This document shows positions 25,528 through 35,737 of a DNA stretch of 64,000 nt, piece by piece. Made by a program: the position numbers and the translations under genes. The notes under the pieces were generated by a model. That model worked only from the letters and a program-made list of their open reading frames with translations, ran no database searches and was not told the DNA's origin. Origin of the DNA: Bacteroidales bacterium (lineage in GTDB: Bacteria; Bacteroidota; Bacteroidia; Bacteroidales; Tenuifilaceae); NCBI GenBank assembly GCA_013376985.1, contig JACABB010000001.1, positions 146,145 to 210,144 on the forward strand, written 5' to 3'. Positions within the stretch are counted from its first letter, which is position 1; each line of letters starts with the position of its first letter.

Positions 25528-28500
25528 ATGCTTATTTCAGATCTTGCATTGAAACGCCCTGTAGGCTCTATTGTATTGAGTCTTATGATTATCCTTTTTG
25601 GTGTAGTTGGTTTATCGTTTCTTGGAGTGCGTTTATATCCAGCAATTGACCCACCAATAATAACTGTTCAAACATCATATACCGGGGCTAACTCCGAAAT
25701 AATTGAGTCGCAAATTACCGAGCCTCTTGAAAAATCAATTAATGGGATTGAAGGGGTTAAATCAATATCATCCTCATCATCAGTTGGTTCCAGCAATATA
25801 ACCGTTGAGTTTAACTTGGATGCCGACTTAGAGAAAGCCGCAAATGATGTTCGCGATAAGGTTTCACAAGCCTCTAGGAGTCTACCCCAGGACTTGGATG
25901 CACCACCAACTGTTACCAAATCCGATGCTAATTCCGATCCTATCCTTTTCCTGATTGTTCGAAGCACCACGATGAATTCGCTTGAACTTAGCGATTATGC
26001 TGAAAACATCTTGATGGAGAAGTTTCAAACCATTCCGGGTATAAGTTCAGTTGGTATTTATGGGCAACAACGCCCGGCAATGCGCTTATGGCTTGACCCA
26101 GATAAAATGGCTGCACGAGGCATTACAGCATCGGATGTTGCATCGGCTCTATCAAAAGAGAATGTGGAAATGCCCGGAGGGAAAATTAGGGGTTATGGAA
26201 CAGAGTTAATTGTTAAAACCTACGGTAGATTATCAACCGAAGATGAATTTAATAATCTGATAATACGACAAACAAATAATCAAGTAGTAAGATTTAGGGA
26301 TATTGGTGAGGCTGTTTTAGGCCCTCAAAACGATGAGTCTGCTGCTAGTATTAATGGAGCCACGGGTCTATCGATGGTTTTAATTCCACTGCCCGGTGCA
26401 AATAGTATTCAGATTTCAGACGAGTTCAACAAAAGGTTAGACCAGGTTAAAAAGATTTTGCCTGAAGGTATGAAACTTGATGTTGGTCGTGATAGGTCAG
26501 TATTTGTAAGGCAATCGGTTCGTGATGTTGTTGAAACATTGGCAATTGCTATCTCGCTTGTTGTTCTTATCATATTCCTGTTTTTCAGGAATTGGGTAAT
26601 TGCATTACGACCTCTAATTGATATTCCAGTTTCGCTCATTGGAACTTTCTTCGTAATGTATCTTTTGGGTTATTCTGTCAATGTGCTAACACTACTAGGA
26701 ATTGTACTAGCCACGGGACTTGTAGTTGACGATGGAATTGTGGTAACAGAAAATATCTTTAAGCGAATTGAACGGGGAATGGATAAAATGCAAGCAGCTA
26801 TTGAAGGAACCCGCGAAATATTTTTTGCTGTTATATCAACATCAATAACTCTGGCTATTGTTTTTATTCCTGTTGTATTTCTACAAGGCTTTACAGGTAG
26901 GTTGTTCAGAGAATTTGGGATTGTTGTTGCCACTGCTGTGCTTATATCAGCATTAGTATCCCTAACGCTTACTCCTGTACTTAATGTTTTCCTTGGTGGT
27001 TCTGCATCACATCATTCACGGTTTTATTTGGCAACTGAAGAGTTTTATGAAAACTTAGAAAATGGATATCGAAGAATACTAAGTTTTTTTATCGCCCGTA
27101 AATGGATATCCTTTGTGATATTGATATCTTGTATTGGTTTGATATTTTTGATTTCTAAACAGTTGAAGTCAGAACTTGCACCCCTTGAAGATCATAGTTT
27201 TATTAGAACTTCCTTAACGGCTCCAGAAGGAACTGAGTATAGTGCAATGCAAAAAATCATTGATAAAGTTGCAAAAAAACAAATTGATTCAATCCCAGAA
27301 GCTGACTTTATTCTTGCTCGATATGGAGGTGGGATGGGGAGCTCGGGAGCGAACTCTGGAAACGTTATGACTTTCCTGTTAGATCCAAGTTTACGCAAGA
27401 CTACTCAACAACAAATTTATGATAAACTAACAAAAATGTATAGGTCAATTCCTGATGCACGAATTATTGCTAGTCAGGAAGCGACTATAAGTGCCGCATC
27501 ATCGGGTGGACTGCCAGTTCAGTTTGTGTTGCAAAATCTAAATTTTAATAAGATTAGAGAAGTACTGCCAAAATTCTTAGATGAGGCTCAAAGCAGTCCC
27601 TTTTTCAGTAGTGTTGATGTAAACCTAAAGTTTAATAAACCTGAAATAAACATTACTGTTGATCGATTGAAAGCCACAAGCCTTGGGGTAAGCGAAAAGG
27701 ATGTTTCGGATGCATTAAACCTAGCATTAAGCGGCGGAAGGTATGGTTACTTTTTAAAGAACAATAAACAGTATTTTATTATTGGACAAGTTGATAGGGA
27801 AAATAGAAATAAACCAGCTGATATTTCATCACTTTATGTAAGAAACAATGTTGGTACTATGATACAACTAGATAACCTAGTATCAATAGAAGAGAACAGC
27901 AACCCTCCCTCATTGTACCATTTTAACAGGTATAAATCAGCCATAATATCTGCAAACCTTGCCCCTGGAAAAACTGTTGGAGAGGGAATTGAGGAGATGC
28001 AAAGAATAGCCGCTAAACTTCTGGATGATTCATTCAGCACCGACCTTGCAGGTCCTTCTAGGGATTTCGCCGAAAGTAGTTCCAATATTTCATTCGCTTT
28101 AATACTGGCTTTAGTGCTAATATATTTGATTCTTGCTGCTCAATTTGAGAGTTTTCGTGATCCTTTTATTATAATGCTCACAGTGCCAATGGCAATAACA
28201 GGAGCCATGCTTTCCCTTTGGGTCTTTGGACAAACCCTAAATATCTTTTCCGAAATTGGGATGATTCTCCTTATTGGGATTGTTACCAAAAACGGGATTC
28301 TAATTGTAGAGTTTGCAAACCAGAAATGTAAAAGCGGTTTGGGTAAAAAAGTTGCAGCGTTTGAAGCCGCTTCTGCTCGTTTTCGTCCTATTGTGATGAC
28401 TTCACTGGCAACAATTTTTGGTGCTCTTCCAATTGCTTTGGCTATTGGTGCTGGTGCATCAAGCCGTGTTTCGCTTGGTATTGTTGTAGTAGGGGGTTTG

Positions 28501-28575
28501 CTCTTTGCCTTAATATTAACCCTATTTGTTATTCCAGTTATGTATATACTTTTTTCAAGCAAAAAAGAGATATAA
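25528..28575 (+). CDS. RND efflux pump, AcrB/MexF-type (HAE1)
   Basis: A 1015-residue inner-membrane proton-drug antiporter. The sequence starts with the usual first helix (VGSIVLSLMIILFGVVGLSFLGVRLYP is spread over residues 11-37), has the proton-relay VVDDGIVVTENIFKRIERG in the fourth helix (paired Asp), and the TKNGILIVEFAN segment with the partner Lys near residue 930. Two large periplasmic loops follow helices 1 and 7. It should expel hydrophobic or antimicrobial compounds; the substrate is not predictable. Middle gene of the operon; TolC follows after 33 nt. Confidence 0.96.
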   Translation: MLISDLALKRPVGSIVLSLMIILFGVVGLSFLGVRLYPAIDPPIITVQTSYTGANSEIIESQITEPLEKSINGIEGVKSISSSSSVGSSNITVEFNLDADLEKAANDVRDKVSQASRSLPQDLDAPPTVTKSDANSDPILFLIVRSTTMNSLELSDYAENILMEKFQTIPGISSVGIYGQQRPAMRLWLDPDKMAARGITASDVASALSKENVEMPGGKIRGYGTELIVKTYGRLSTEDEFNNLIIRQTNNQVVRFRDIGEAVLGPQNDESAASINGATGLSMVLIPLPGANSIQISDEFNKRLDQVKKILPEGMKLDVGRDRSVFVRQSVRDVVETLAIAISLVVLIIFLFFRNWVIALRPLIDIPVSLIGTFFVMYLLGYSVNVLTLLGIVLATGLVVDDGIVVTENIFKRIERGMDKMQAAIEGTREIFFAVISTSITLAIVFIPVVFLQGFTGRLFREFGIVVATAVLISALVSLTLTPVLNVFLGGSASHHSRFYLATEEFYENLENGYRRILSFFIARKWISFVILISCIGLIFLISKQLKSELAPLEDHSFIRTSLTAPEGTEYSAMQKIIDKVAKKQIDSIPEADFILARYGGGMGSSGANSGNVMTFLLDPSLRKTTQQQIYDKLTKMYRSIPDARIIASQEATISAASSGGLPVQFVLQNLNFNKIREVLPKFLDEAQSSPFFSSVDVNLKFNKPEINITVDRLKATSLGVSEKDVSDALNLALSGGRYGYFLKNNKQYFIIGQVDRENRNKPADISSLYVRNNVGTMIQLDNLVSIEENSNPPSLYHFNRYKSAIISANLAPGKTVGEGIEEMQRIAAKLLDDSFSTDLAGPSRDFAESSSNISFALILALVLIYLILAAQFESFRDPFIIMLTVPMAITGAMLSLWVFGQTLNIFSEIGMILLIGIVTKNGILIVEFANQKCKSGLGKKVAAFEAASARFRPIVMTSLATIFGALPIALAIGAGASSRVSLGIVVVGGLLFALILTLFVIPVMYILFSSKKEI

Positions 28576-28608
28576 ATACCTGACTGTTAAATATTAATAT
28601 CGAAATAA

Positions 28609-29841
28609 ATGAAATCATTTTTCGTTCTTATATTCCTAACTATTTTTTCAATTGCTAATGCCCAAACCATAATGACTGTGGAGGATGCATTAAATATTGC
28701 CTTGAAAAATAATTACGGAATTCTTGTAGCCCATAATGATGCTGCGGTTTCAAAAGCAAATAATACACTTGGCAATGCTGGCATGATGCCAAATGTCTCA
28801 CTTACAGGAAGCAGCAATTTTGCACCAAACAATGCAAAATCCTATAAAACGCTCAGCACAGGGGTTGAATTATCGTGGACACTATTCGATGGTGGTAAAA
28901 TGTTTGTTACAAAGAATAAATTGAGTGAAATTCAATCTCTTGGCGAAATTCAGTTCAAGGAAAAAGTATTACAAACTCAGTATAGCGTTGTTTCCGCCTA
29001 TTTTGATGTTGTGAGACAAAAACAGCAGCTGAATTCAATAAACGAAATAATAGCTTACAACAAGACTCTCGTTAAGATTCTACAAACCTCTTTTGATGGC
29101 GGTTTTGCTCGAAAATCCAGTTTGCTTCAGGCTAAAATTGATTTGAATGTTTATACTGAAAACGCAATCAACCAACAGTTTACAATTGATGCAGCAAAAA
29201 AGTATCTAAACGAACTTCTAGCAATAAGCCCTGATTCTTTATTTGAGGTTTCAGATTCTATTCCAATCAACTTTTCGTTCAGCAAAGATGAATTGCTACA
29301 AAAGTTAAGCTCAACGAATACCAGCATATTATCGTTTCAAAAACAAACGGAAATTGCCAAATTGGGTTTAAAAGAATTTAGTAGATCACGTTTCCCTCAA
29401 ATCAATTTTAGGGCTGGATATTACATGTCGCAAATCGATAATTCATCGAGTAATTATGGCCCTCAATTTGGTGGTTCGATTTCAATACCACTCTATCAAT
29501 CAGGAAAAATCCGTAGACAAGTTTCAATCGCAAAACTTGATGTTCAATCGGCAGAATATGATCTTGAGAACATCAAACTCCAAGTAAAAAACGATTTGCT
29601 GAACGCAATTACCCAATTCGAGAATCAGCAACGTTTACAAGCAATTGAAAAGGAAAATAATGCGCTAACCAAAGAAAGTCTGGAAATAAGCATGCAGCGG
29701 ATGAAACTTGGGGAGACAACTGCATTGGAGGTGCACCAAGCCCAAGAAAATTATGTTCAATCTTGCACAAGACTTACTAACTTTGAATACAATCTTAAAA
29801 TTGCTGAAACAAAACTAAAGCAACTTTTGGCTTCGATGTAA
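28609..29841 (+). CDS. TolC-family outer membrane channel
   Basis: The outer membrane factor of the pump: a 410-residue protein with a signal peptide (MKSFFVLIFLTIFSIANAQ), two repeats of the outer membrane efflux protein domain, and alpha-helical heptad stretches (LLQAKIDLNVYTENAINQQ; LALEVHQAQENY-like region near 370). Together with the adaptor and RND pump upstream it completes a tripartite efflux system. A terminator hairpin follows. Confidence 0.93.
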   Translation: MKSFFVLIFLTIFSIANAQTIMTVEDALNIALKNNYGILVAHNDAAVSKANNTLGNAGMMPNVSLTGSSNFAPNNAKSYKTLSTGVELSWTLFDGGKMFVTKNKLSEIQSLGEIQFKEKVLQTQYSVVSAYFDVVRQKQQLNSINEIIAYNKTLVKILQTSFDGGFARKSSLLQAKIDLNVYTENAINQQFTIDAAKKYLNELLAISPDSLFEVSDSIPINFSFSKDELLQKLSSTNTSILSFQKQTEIAKLGLKEFSRSRFPQINFRAGYYMSQIDNSSSNYGPQFGGSISIPLYQSGKIRRQVSIAKLDVQSAEYDLENIKLQVKNDLLNAITQFENQQRLQAIEKENNALTKESLEISMQRMKLGETTALEVHQAQENYVQSCTRLTNFEYNLKIAETKLKQLLASM

Positions 29842-29894
29842 TTTCATGAAGATACAATCATGTGACTCAGTATTGTTCTAAAGATCATAAATAG

Positions 29895-29916
29895 AAGCGG
29901 GTATTTTCCCGCTTTT
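29895..29916 (+). terminator. Intrinsic terminator of the efflux operon
   Basis: AAGCGGG (29895-29901) pairs with CCCGCTT (29908-29914) across a 6-nt loop, followed by TT and T-rich DNA. Confidence 0.85.
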
Positions 29917-29950
29917 ACTATTTTTATAAAAATTTTTGAGATCAATCTCT

Positions 29951-31372
29951 ATGGTGTTCAGCAGTATTGTTTTCTTACTTTACTTCCTACCAGCATTTTT
30001 AATTACTTACTACGCTGTTAGCCAGAAATATAAAAACATTGTAATTCTTCTATTCAGCATTATATTTTATAGCTGGGGCGCGCCAAAGTTTATTTTTGTA
30101 ATCCTCGGTACAACATTTCTCGACTTCCATCTGGTGAAATGGATGTCACAAACCCAAAACACCCTTCAACGAAGGTTGATGCTCACGCTCTCTGTTTCTG
30201 TCAATCTTGGTCTCCTGTTTTACTTCAAGTACTCAAACTTTTTTATCGAGAATTTTAACACTCTTCTCTCATCCTTTGGTGTTAATGCAATTCAATGGAC
30301 AAAATTAGTTCTACCTATTGGGATATCATTTTACACCTTCGAAACAATTACCTATGTTGTTGATGTTTACAGAAGGGTTCACAAACCCTTAGATAATTTC
30401 TGGGATTATCAACTCTATATCATTTTATTCCCAAAACTGATTGCTGGGCCAATTATTCGCTATCATGATTTAGCCGATCAAATTACAGATCGTTCTCAAA
30501 ATGATACCATAGATAATAGATTAACAGGATTTTATCGCTTTGCCATTGGCCTTGCAAAAAAGGTTTTAATAGCCAACCACTTAGGGCAACAGGCTGATGT
30601 AATATTCTCGATGAACTATAGCGGAATGGACACCTACACAGCATGGGTTGGTATTCTTGCCTACGCTTTTCAAATATATTTTGACTTCTCGGGCTACTCC
30701 GATATGGCTATAGGCCTTGGCAAAATGATTGGCTTTAGGTTTCTCGAAAATTTTAATAATCCCTACATATCGCAAAGTATAACTGAATTTTGGCGGCGTT
30801 GGCATATCTCGCTAGGAAACTGGATGCGAAGCTATCTCTATATACCATTGGGCGGAAATAGAGTAAGCAAGTTTCGTTTATACTTTAACCTTTGGTTGGT
30901 TTTTCTTGCCTCGGGTTTCTGGCACGGAGCATCGTGGAGTTTCGTACTATGGGGTGCTTATCACGGATTATTTTTAGTGCTTGAGAGGGGATTCCTGCTA
31001 AAATTCTATCAACTGATAGGGAAATTTCCAAGCACCGTTATTACATTTCTAATAGTTGTAATTGGGTGGGTATTTTTCAGAATCGAAAAAATTGCGGATG
31101 CCATCACATACCTTAAACGAATGTTTGCCTTTAACTTTAACACCGCCCCGACCTTTGGTTATGAGTTTTACACCTATTTCGGTATCGCGGTAATCTTCGC
31201 CTTTTTTGCATACTCCAAATTTGGTCAAGTTATTCAGGATAGAGTTTATACCGAAACCTATAACCTCAAGCGACATATTGCAGTATCAACATTATCAGTT
31301 GTTTTGCTTCTTGTTTCAATTAGTTTAATAACGGCATTCGGGTTCAACCCATTTATATATTTTAGGTTTTAG
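29951..31372 (+). CDS. MBOAT-family O-acyltransferase (AlgI-like)
   Basis: A 473-residue membrane enzyme that moves acetyl groups across the membrane for O-acetylation of an extracellular polysaccharide (alginate in the model case). It has many hydrophobic helices and the MBOAT core motifs: FDFSGYSDMAIGLGKMIGF, FWRRWHISLGNWMRSYLYIP with the first catalytic histidine, and FLASGFWHGASWSFVLWG with the second. The ATG at 29951 begins at the first membrane helix; an upstream TTG is less likely. Its neighbour encodes the AlgX/AlgJ-like acetyltransferase, 2 nt downstream. Confidence 0.93.
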   Translation: MVFSSIVFLLYFLPAFLITYYAVSQKYKNIVILLFSIIFYSWGAPKFIFVILGTTFLDFHLVKWMSQTQNTLQRRLMLTLSVSVNLGLLFYFKYSNFFIENFNTLLSSFGVNAIQWTKLVLPIGISFYTFETITYVVDVYRRVHKPLDNFWDYQLYIILFPKLIAGPIIRYHDLADQITDRSQNDTIDNRLTGFYRFAIGLAKKVLIANHLGQQADVIFSMNYSGMDTYTAWVGILAYAFQIYFDFSGYSDMAIGLGKMIGFRFLENFNNPYISQSITEFWRRWHISLGNWMRSYLYIPLGGNRVSKFRLYFNLWLVFLASGFWHGASWSFVLWGAYHGLFLVLERGFLLKFYQLIGKFPSTVITFLIVVIGWVFFRIEKIADAITYLKRMFAFNFNTAPTFGYEFYTYFGIAVIFAFFAYSKFGQVIQDRVYTETYNLKRHIAVSTLSVVLLLVSISLITAFGFNPFIYFRF

Positions 31373-31374
31373 CG

Positions 31375-32511
31375 ATGAAAAGAACTTCGAAAAAATTACG
31401 TGTGATATTGCTTCTACTGGCTATTCTTGCTTTTCTGACATTTATTCTTCAGGGTAAGTATAAAATCATCTCTATCAAACCTTTATGGGGAAGTGTTATT
31501 CTTGCTGAGAAAGGAAATCTTACCATTAAAAATTGGTTTACTGGAGATTATCAACAGCAAGAAGAAAAGTACTTAAATGACAACTTTGGTTTCAGAAGTT
31601 TCTTTGTTAGAATGAATAATCAAATTGAATTCAGCCTATTTGATAAAGCCAAGGCCAACGGGGTTATTATTGGTAAAGACATGTATTTATATGAGGAGAA
31701 CTATATAAAAGCATATAATGGAACCGATTTTATTGGTATTGATAGCATAAGACATCGTTTACAAAAAGTTAAGGTTTTGCAGGATACCCTTTCAAAATAT
31801 AACAAGGATGTAATAGTTGTATTTGCTGCCGGAAAGGGTTCCTTCTACCCAGAATATTTCCCTGAGAACTACAGAGTTAAAAGGGGAACAACAAACTATG
31901 AGTGCTATATAAAAGAGGCAAAGGAACTTGGGTTAAATTATATCGACTTTAATAAATATTTTGTTGATAATAAATTTACATCAAAATATAAACTTTACCC
32001 AAAGCAAGGCATACACTGGAGTTTTTATGGGATGTGCATTGCCTCCGATTCAATCATTAAATATATTGAATTCAAAAGAAAAATCGATATGCCTAATATC
32101 TACTGGAAAGATATTGAAATTGATTATACCCGAAAGGATGATTACGATATAGGCAATGGGCTCAACCTCCTTTTTAAACTGAAAAGGGAAAAAATGGGAT
32201 ATCCAAAGGTGTTAATAGAATCAGATTCTGGCAAAGTTAAGCCATCGGTACTAGTTGTAAGCGATAGCTTTTACTGGGGGTTATATAACCTTGGAATATG
32301 GAAAACTTTCTCAAGCAACCATTTTTGGTTTTATAATCAACAAATATATTCGCCTGATTTGCATGAAACCTTGGAGGTTTCGCAAGTTAACCTACGAAAC
32401 GAGATTATGAATCACGATGTAATTATAATTCTTGCAACCGAAGCAACATTGCCGAATCTGGGTTGGGGGTTTATTGAAAGTGCTTATAATGAATTTAAAA
32501 ACCATTCATAG
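31375..32511 (+). CDS. AlgX/AlgJ-like SGNH-fold O-acetyltransferase
   Basis: A 378-residue membrane-anchored protein with one N-terminal helix (LRVILLLLAILAFLTFIL) and a periplasmic domain of the AlgX/AlgJ group, which acetylates polysaccharide using acetyl donor from the MBOAT partner. Supporting segments: GVIIGKDMYLYEENYI near 97, HWSFYGMCIASDSI near 215 and VVSDSFYWGLYN near 292 (a serine in the SGNH position). The polysaccharide is not known; no other polysaccharide genes are adjacent except rfbB downstream. Confidence 0.82.
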   Translation: MKRTSKKLRVILLLLAILAFLTFILQGKYKIISIKPLWGSVILAEKGNLTIKNWFTGDYQQQEEKYLNDNFGFRSFFVRMNNQIEFSLFDKAKANGVIIGKDMYLYEENYIKAYNGTDFIGIDSIRHRLQKVKVLQDTLSKYNKDVIVVFAAGKGSFYPEYFPENYRVKRGTTNYECYIKEAKELGLNYIDFNKYFVDNKFTSKYKLYPKQGIHWSFYGMCIASDSIIKYIEFKRKIDMPNIYWKDIEIDYTRKDDYDIGNGLNLLFKLKREKMGYPKVLIESDSGKVKPSVLVVSDSFYWGLYNLGIWKTFSSNHFWFYNQQIYSPDLHETLEVSQVNLRNEIMNHDVIIILATEATLPNLGWGFIESAYNEFKNHS

Positions 32512-32582
32512 TTTTCGGTTTTCTTGTCACCTCGCTCATTAAAAATCTTTTACTAATTCACTTTCTAATCTTTGGCGTAAAT

Positions 32583-32618
32583 AAAAAAGCACTTACAAAC
32601 ATAAAGTCCATAAGTGCT
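32583..32618 (-). terminator. Terminator of tRNA-Lys
   Basis: On the minus strand AGCACTTA pairs with TAAGTGCT across a 15-nt loop and is followed by TTTTT, 4 nt past the tRNA. Confidence 0.75.
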
Positions 32619-32622
32619 AATG

Positions 32623-32695
32623 TCGGCTCGGAGAGGATCGAACTCTCGACCCCATGATTAAGAGTCACGTGCTCTACCAGCTGAGCTACGAGCCG
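32623..32695 (-). tRNA. tRNA-Lys (anticodon CTT)
   Basis: A complete 73-nt cloverleaf: acceptor CGGCTCG/CGAGCCG, anticodon stem CGTGA/TCATG (one G-U), loop CTCTTAA with anticodon CTT, T arm GAGAG-TTCGATC-CTCTC, discriminator A. CCA is not encoded. It reads AAG. Confidence 0.9.
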
Positions 32696-32712
32696 ATTTT
32701 TTAAATAGGGTG

Positions 32713-32743
32713 CAAATGTAATCTTTTTACGTTATTTTTAAAA
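32713..32743 (-). promoter_or_regulatory. Promoter of tRNA-Lys
   Basis: On the minus strand TACATTTG is an exact TAnnTTTG -7 box, 17 nt before the tRNA, with a T-rich -33-like element 19 nt further upstream. Confidence 0.6.
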
Positions 32744-32793
32744 GATTTTTTGTGTTTCTTTGCACTTGATTAAAACACTTATAGATAAATTCA

Positions 32794-33849
32794 ATGAAGA
32801 AATCAATTCTAATTACTGGAGGTGCTGGATTTATTGGCTCCCATGTTATTCGGAGATTTGTAAATAAGTATCCCGATTACCAGATTATCAACCTAGATGT
32901 TTTAACCTATGCTGGTAACCTCGAGAATCTTACTGATATTGAAACAAAACCGAACTATAAGTTCATCAAGGCAGATATAACAGATGAAACTGCAATAGAT
33001 AAAGTTTTTGCTGATAATAAGATTGAAGGAGTAGTTCATTTAGCGGCAGAATCCCATGTAGATCGGTCTATTTCTGATCCTATGGCATTCATAAAAACCA
33101 ATATCCTTGGAACAGTTGTGCTGCTAAATGCTGCTAAAAAATATTGGAAAGATAACTACGATGGAAAACTTTTCTACCATATCTCAACCGATGAGGTTTA
33201 TGGTAGTTTAGGTGAAGAAGGTTTATTCACGGAGGAAACCTCTTATGATCCCAGAAGTCCCTACTCGGCATCTAAAGCATCATCTGATCATTTGGTTAGA
33301 GCCTACCATCATACCTATGGATTACCTGTTGTAATCTCAAATTGTTCAAATAACTATGGAGGCAACCAGTTTCCTGAGAAACTTATACCACTTGCAATTA
33401 ATAATATCAAAAACAGCAAACCAATTCCTGTTTATGGAAAAGGCGAGAATGTAAGGGATTGGCTATTCGTTGAAGATCACGCTTCGGCTATCGATCTTAT
33501 TTTCCATAAAGGAAAACATGGCGATACTTATAATATTGGTGGAAATAACGAGTGGAAGAATATCGATCTAATCAAACTACTTTGCAAGATTATGGACGAT
33601 AAACTCCAGAGACCGAATGGAGAATCAGAAAAACTTATCACGTATGTAAAAGATCGTGCAGGTCATGATCTCCGTTACGCAATTGATTCAACAAAACTGC
33701 AAAAGGAATTGGGTTGGTCTCCATCATTGCAATTCGAAGAGGGGTTAACCAAAACTGTTGAATGGTATCTTAAAAACCAGAAATGGTTGGATGATATAGT
33801 TTCAGGAGGTTACCAGCAGTATTACCAAAAGCAGTATGTAACTCGATAA
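32794..33849 (+). CDS. rfbB: dTDP-glucose 4,6-dehydratase
   Basis: Converts dTDP-glucose to dTDP-4-keto-6-deoxyglucose, the branch point to rhamnose and other deoxysugars of surface polysaccharides. The 351-residue protein shows the short-chain dehydrogenase fold: TGGAGFIGSHVIRRF (NAD site), AAESHVDRSI, HISTDEVYG with the catalytic Asp-Glu pair, YSASKASSDHL (YxxxK) and the RDWLFVEDHASAI motif. No rfbA, rfbC or rfbD is adjacent. A terminator follows directly. Confidence 0.97.
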   Translation: MKKSILITGGAGFIGSHVIRRFVNKYPDYQIINLDVLTYAGNLENLTDIETKPNYKFIKADITDETAIDKVFADNKIEGVVHLAAESHVDRSISDPMAFIKTNILGTVVLLNAAKKYWKDNYDGKLFYHISTDEVYGSLGEEGLFTEETSYDPRSPYSASKASSDHLVRAYHHTYGLPVVISNCSNNYGGNQFPEKLIPLAINNIKNSKPIPVYGKGENVRDWLFVEDHASAIDLIFHKGKHGDTYNIGGNNEWKNIDLIKLLCKIMDDKLQRPNGESEKLITYVKDRAGHDLRYAIDSTKLQKELGWSPSLQFEEGLTKTVEWYLKNQKWLDDIVSGGYQQYYQKQYVTR

Positions 33850-33857
33850 AAATGAAA

Positions 33858-33880
33858 TAGGGAGCGAATTGCTCCCTTTC
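33858..33880. terminator. Terminator between rfbB and glmS
   Basis: GGGAGC (33860-33865) pairs with GCTCCC (33871-33876) across a 5-nt loop, followed by TTTC, between convergent genes. Confidence 0.75.
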
Positions 33881-33897
33881 TTATATTTTTTAATTGC

Positions 33898-35733
33898 TTA
33901 TTCAACGGTAACCGATTTAGCCAAATTCCTTGGTTGATCAACATTGCAACCCCGCATTAATGCGATATGGTAAGCAAGTAGTTGTAAAGGAACAACAGCA
34001 AGAAGTGACTCAACAATCTCATGCGCTTTTGGAATCTCCAAAACATAATCCGACATTTCTCTAATCAATGTGTCACCTTCTGTTACAATGGAAATAACAA
34101 CCCCTTTCCGAGCCTTAACCTCTTGAACATTACTAACCACTTTTTCGTAACTACCGTCCTTGGCAGCAATCACAACAACAGGCATTTTTTCATCGATTAA
34201 AGCGATAGGTCCATGTTTCATCTCAGCAGCAGGATAACCCTCGGCATGTATATACGAGATCTCTTTGAGTTTTAAAGCACCCTCTAGGGCAACTGGAAAA
34301 AAGTACCCTCGTCCTAAATAGAGAAAATTAGTCGTTTTACTGAATATCTCTGCAATTTTAATAACCTTATCATTCGATCCCAGAATTTTCTCAATCTTTT
34401 CTGGCACTAAAGTAATCTCTTTAATAAGCTCCTTATATTTTTCTGGACTCAAATAACCTTTTCTCCAACCTAATAAAAGAGCAATCATGGTTAAAATAGT
34501 CACCTGAGCAGTAAAAGCCTTGGTTGAGGCAACACCAATTTCTGGTCCTGCATGGGTATAAACACCGGCATCCGTTTCACGAGGAATACTTGCTCCCACA
34601 ACATTACAGATACCTAATACAAGAGCTCCTGCTTTTCGTGCTAAACGGATTGCAGCAAGCGTATCGGCTGTTTCTCCACTTTGGCTAATTGCAATAACAA
34701 CATCGTCCTTATAAATAATCGGATTGCGATATCTAAATTCAGAAGCATATTCCACCTCGACAGGCACTCGTGCTAATTCCTCTAATAAATATTCACCCAC
34801 CAAACCAGCATGCCAAGACGTTCCACAACCAATTATTATTATTCTTTTTGCTTCAATTAATCGAGGTAAAACATGGTATAAACCACCCAAATGAATTTCA
34901 TCTAAATGTGGAGATATTCGTCCTCTAAATGTGTCGTGAATACTTCTGGGTTGTTCAAAAATCTCCTTAAGCATGAAATGATCAAAACCACCTTTTTCAA
35001 TTTCTTCTATATCTAAATCAAGGGTTTGAATGTTGGGTTGTAACGATTCGTTGTATATAGTCTTTAGAGTAAGTTCTCCTCGTTTAATTACCGCAACGTC
35101 GTTATCATTAAGGTATATTACACTATTGGTATACTCCACGATAGGAGTTGCATCTGACGCTACAAAATATTCATCTTCACCAACACCAATAACTAATGGG
35201 CTTCCCTTTCGTGCAGCAATCAACGTATTGGGCTCATTATGACATAAAATAGCAAGCCCATAGGCTCCAACAACCTTTGTTAATGCAAGCCGAACGGCTA
35301 TCTCGGCAGTAACATTACCCTTCTCATATATATACTCTATAAGATTAACCAGTACTTCGGTATCTGTCTCAGATGTAAATTTATAGCCTCTGTTTTCGAG
35401 TTTTGTTTTAAGTTGACTGTAATTTTCAATTATTCCATTATGAATTAACGTAAATATCCCATTCATCGAAACGTGTGGGTGTGCATTAACATCATTGGGT
35501 TCTCCATGTGTAGCCCAACGGGTATGGCCAATTCCAATAGTTCCTTCAAGGGGCTTTCCTTTAATATGATTCTCTAAATCAGAAACCTTTCCTTTACACT
35601 TAAATAGTTGTGAACTACCATTCAATACGCATATTCCTGCTGAATCATACCCACGATACTCTAATCTTTTTAGTCCATTAATTATTACATTGTATGCTTG
35701 CCGATGACCAATATATCCAACAATACCACACAT
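33898..35733 (-). CDS. glmS: Glutamine-fructose-6-phosphate aminotransferase
   Basis: Makes glucosamine-6-phosphate from fructose-6-phosphate and glutamine, the entry step to peptidoglycan and lipid A amino sugars. The 611-residue protein has the N-terminal nucleophile MCGIVGYIGH (Cys2, Cys1 after Met removal), the glutaminase core GHTRWATHGEP and GIIENY, then two SIS sugar-isomerase domains (IIGCGTSWHAGLVGEYLL; ISQSGETADTLAAI) and the terminal NLAKSVTVE. It lies 4 nt after DUF4270 in one operon with the glycogen synthase-like gene. Confidence 0.97.
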   Translation of the reverse strand: MCGIVGYIGHRQAYNVIINGLKRLEYRGYDSAGICVLNGSSQLFKCKGKVSDLENHIKGKPLEGTIGIGHTRWATHGEPNDVNAHPHVSMNGIFTLIHNGIIENYSQLKTKLENRGYKFTSETDTEVLVNLIEYIYEKGNVTAEIAVRLALTKVVGAYGLAILCHNEPNTLIAARKGSPLVIGVGEDEYFVASDATPIVEYTNSVIYLNDNDVAVIKRGELTLKTIYNESLQPNIQTLDLDIEEIEKGGFDHFMLKEIFEQPRSIHDTFRGRISPHLDEIHLGGLYHVLPRLIEAKRIIIIGCGTSWHAGLVGEYLLEELARVPVEVEYASEFRYRNPIIYKDDVVIAISQSGETADTLAAIRLARKAGALVLGICNVVGASIPRETDAGVYTHAGPEIGVASTKAFTAQVTILTMIALLLGWRKGYLSPEKYKELIKEITLVPEKIEKILGSNDKVIKIAEIFSKTTNFLYLGRGYFFPVALEGALKLKEISYIHAEGYPAAEMKHGPIALIDEKMPVVVIAAKDGSYEKVVSNVQEVKARKGVVISIVTEGDTLIREMSDYVLEIPKAHEIVESLLAVVPLQLLAYHIALMRGCNVDQPRNLAKSVTVE

Positions 35734-35737
35734 ATTT

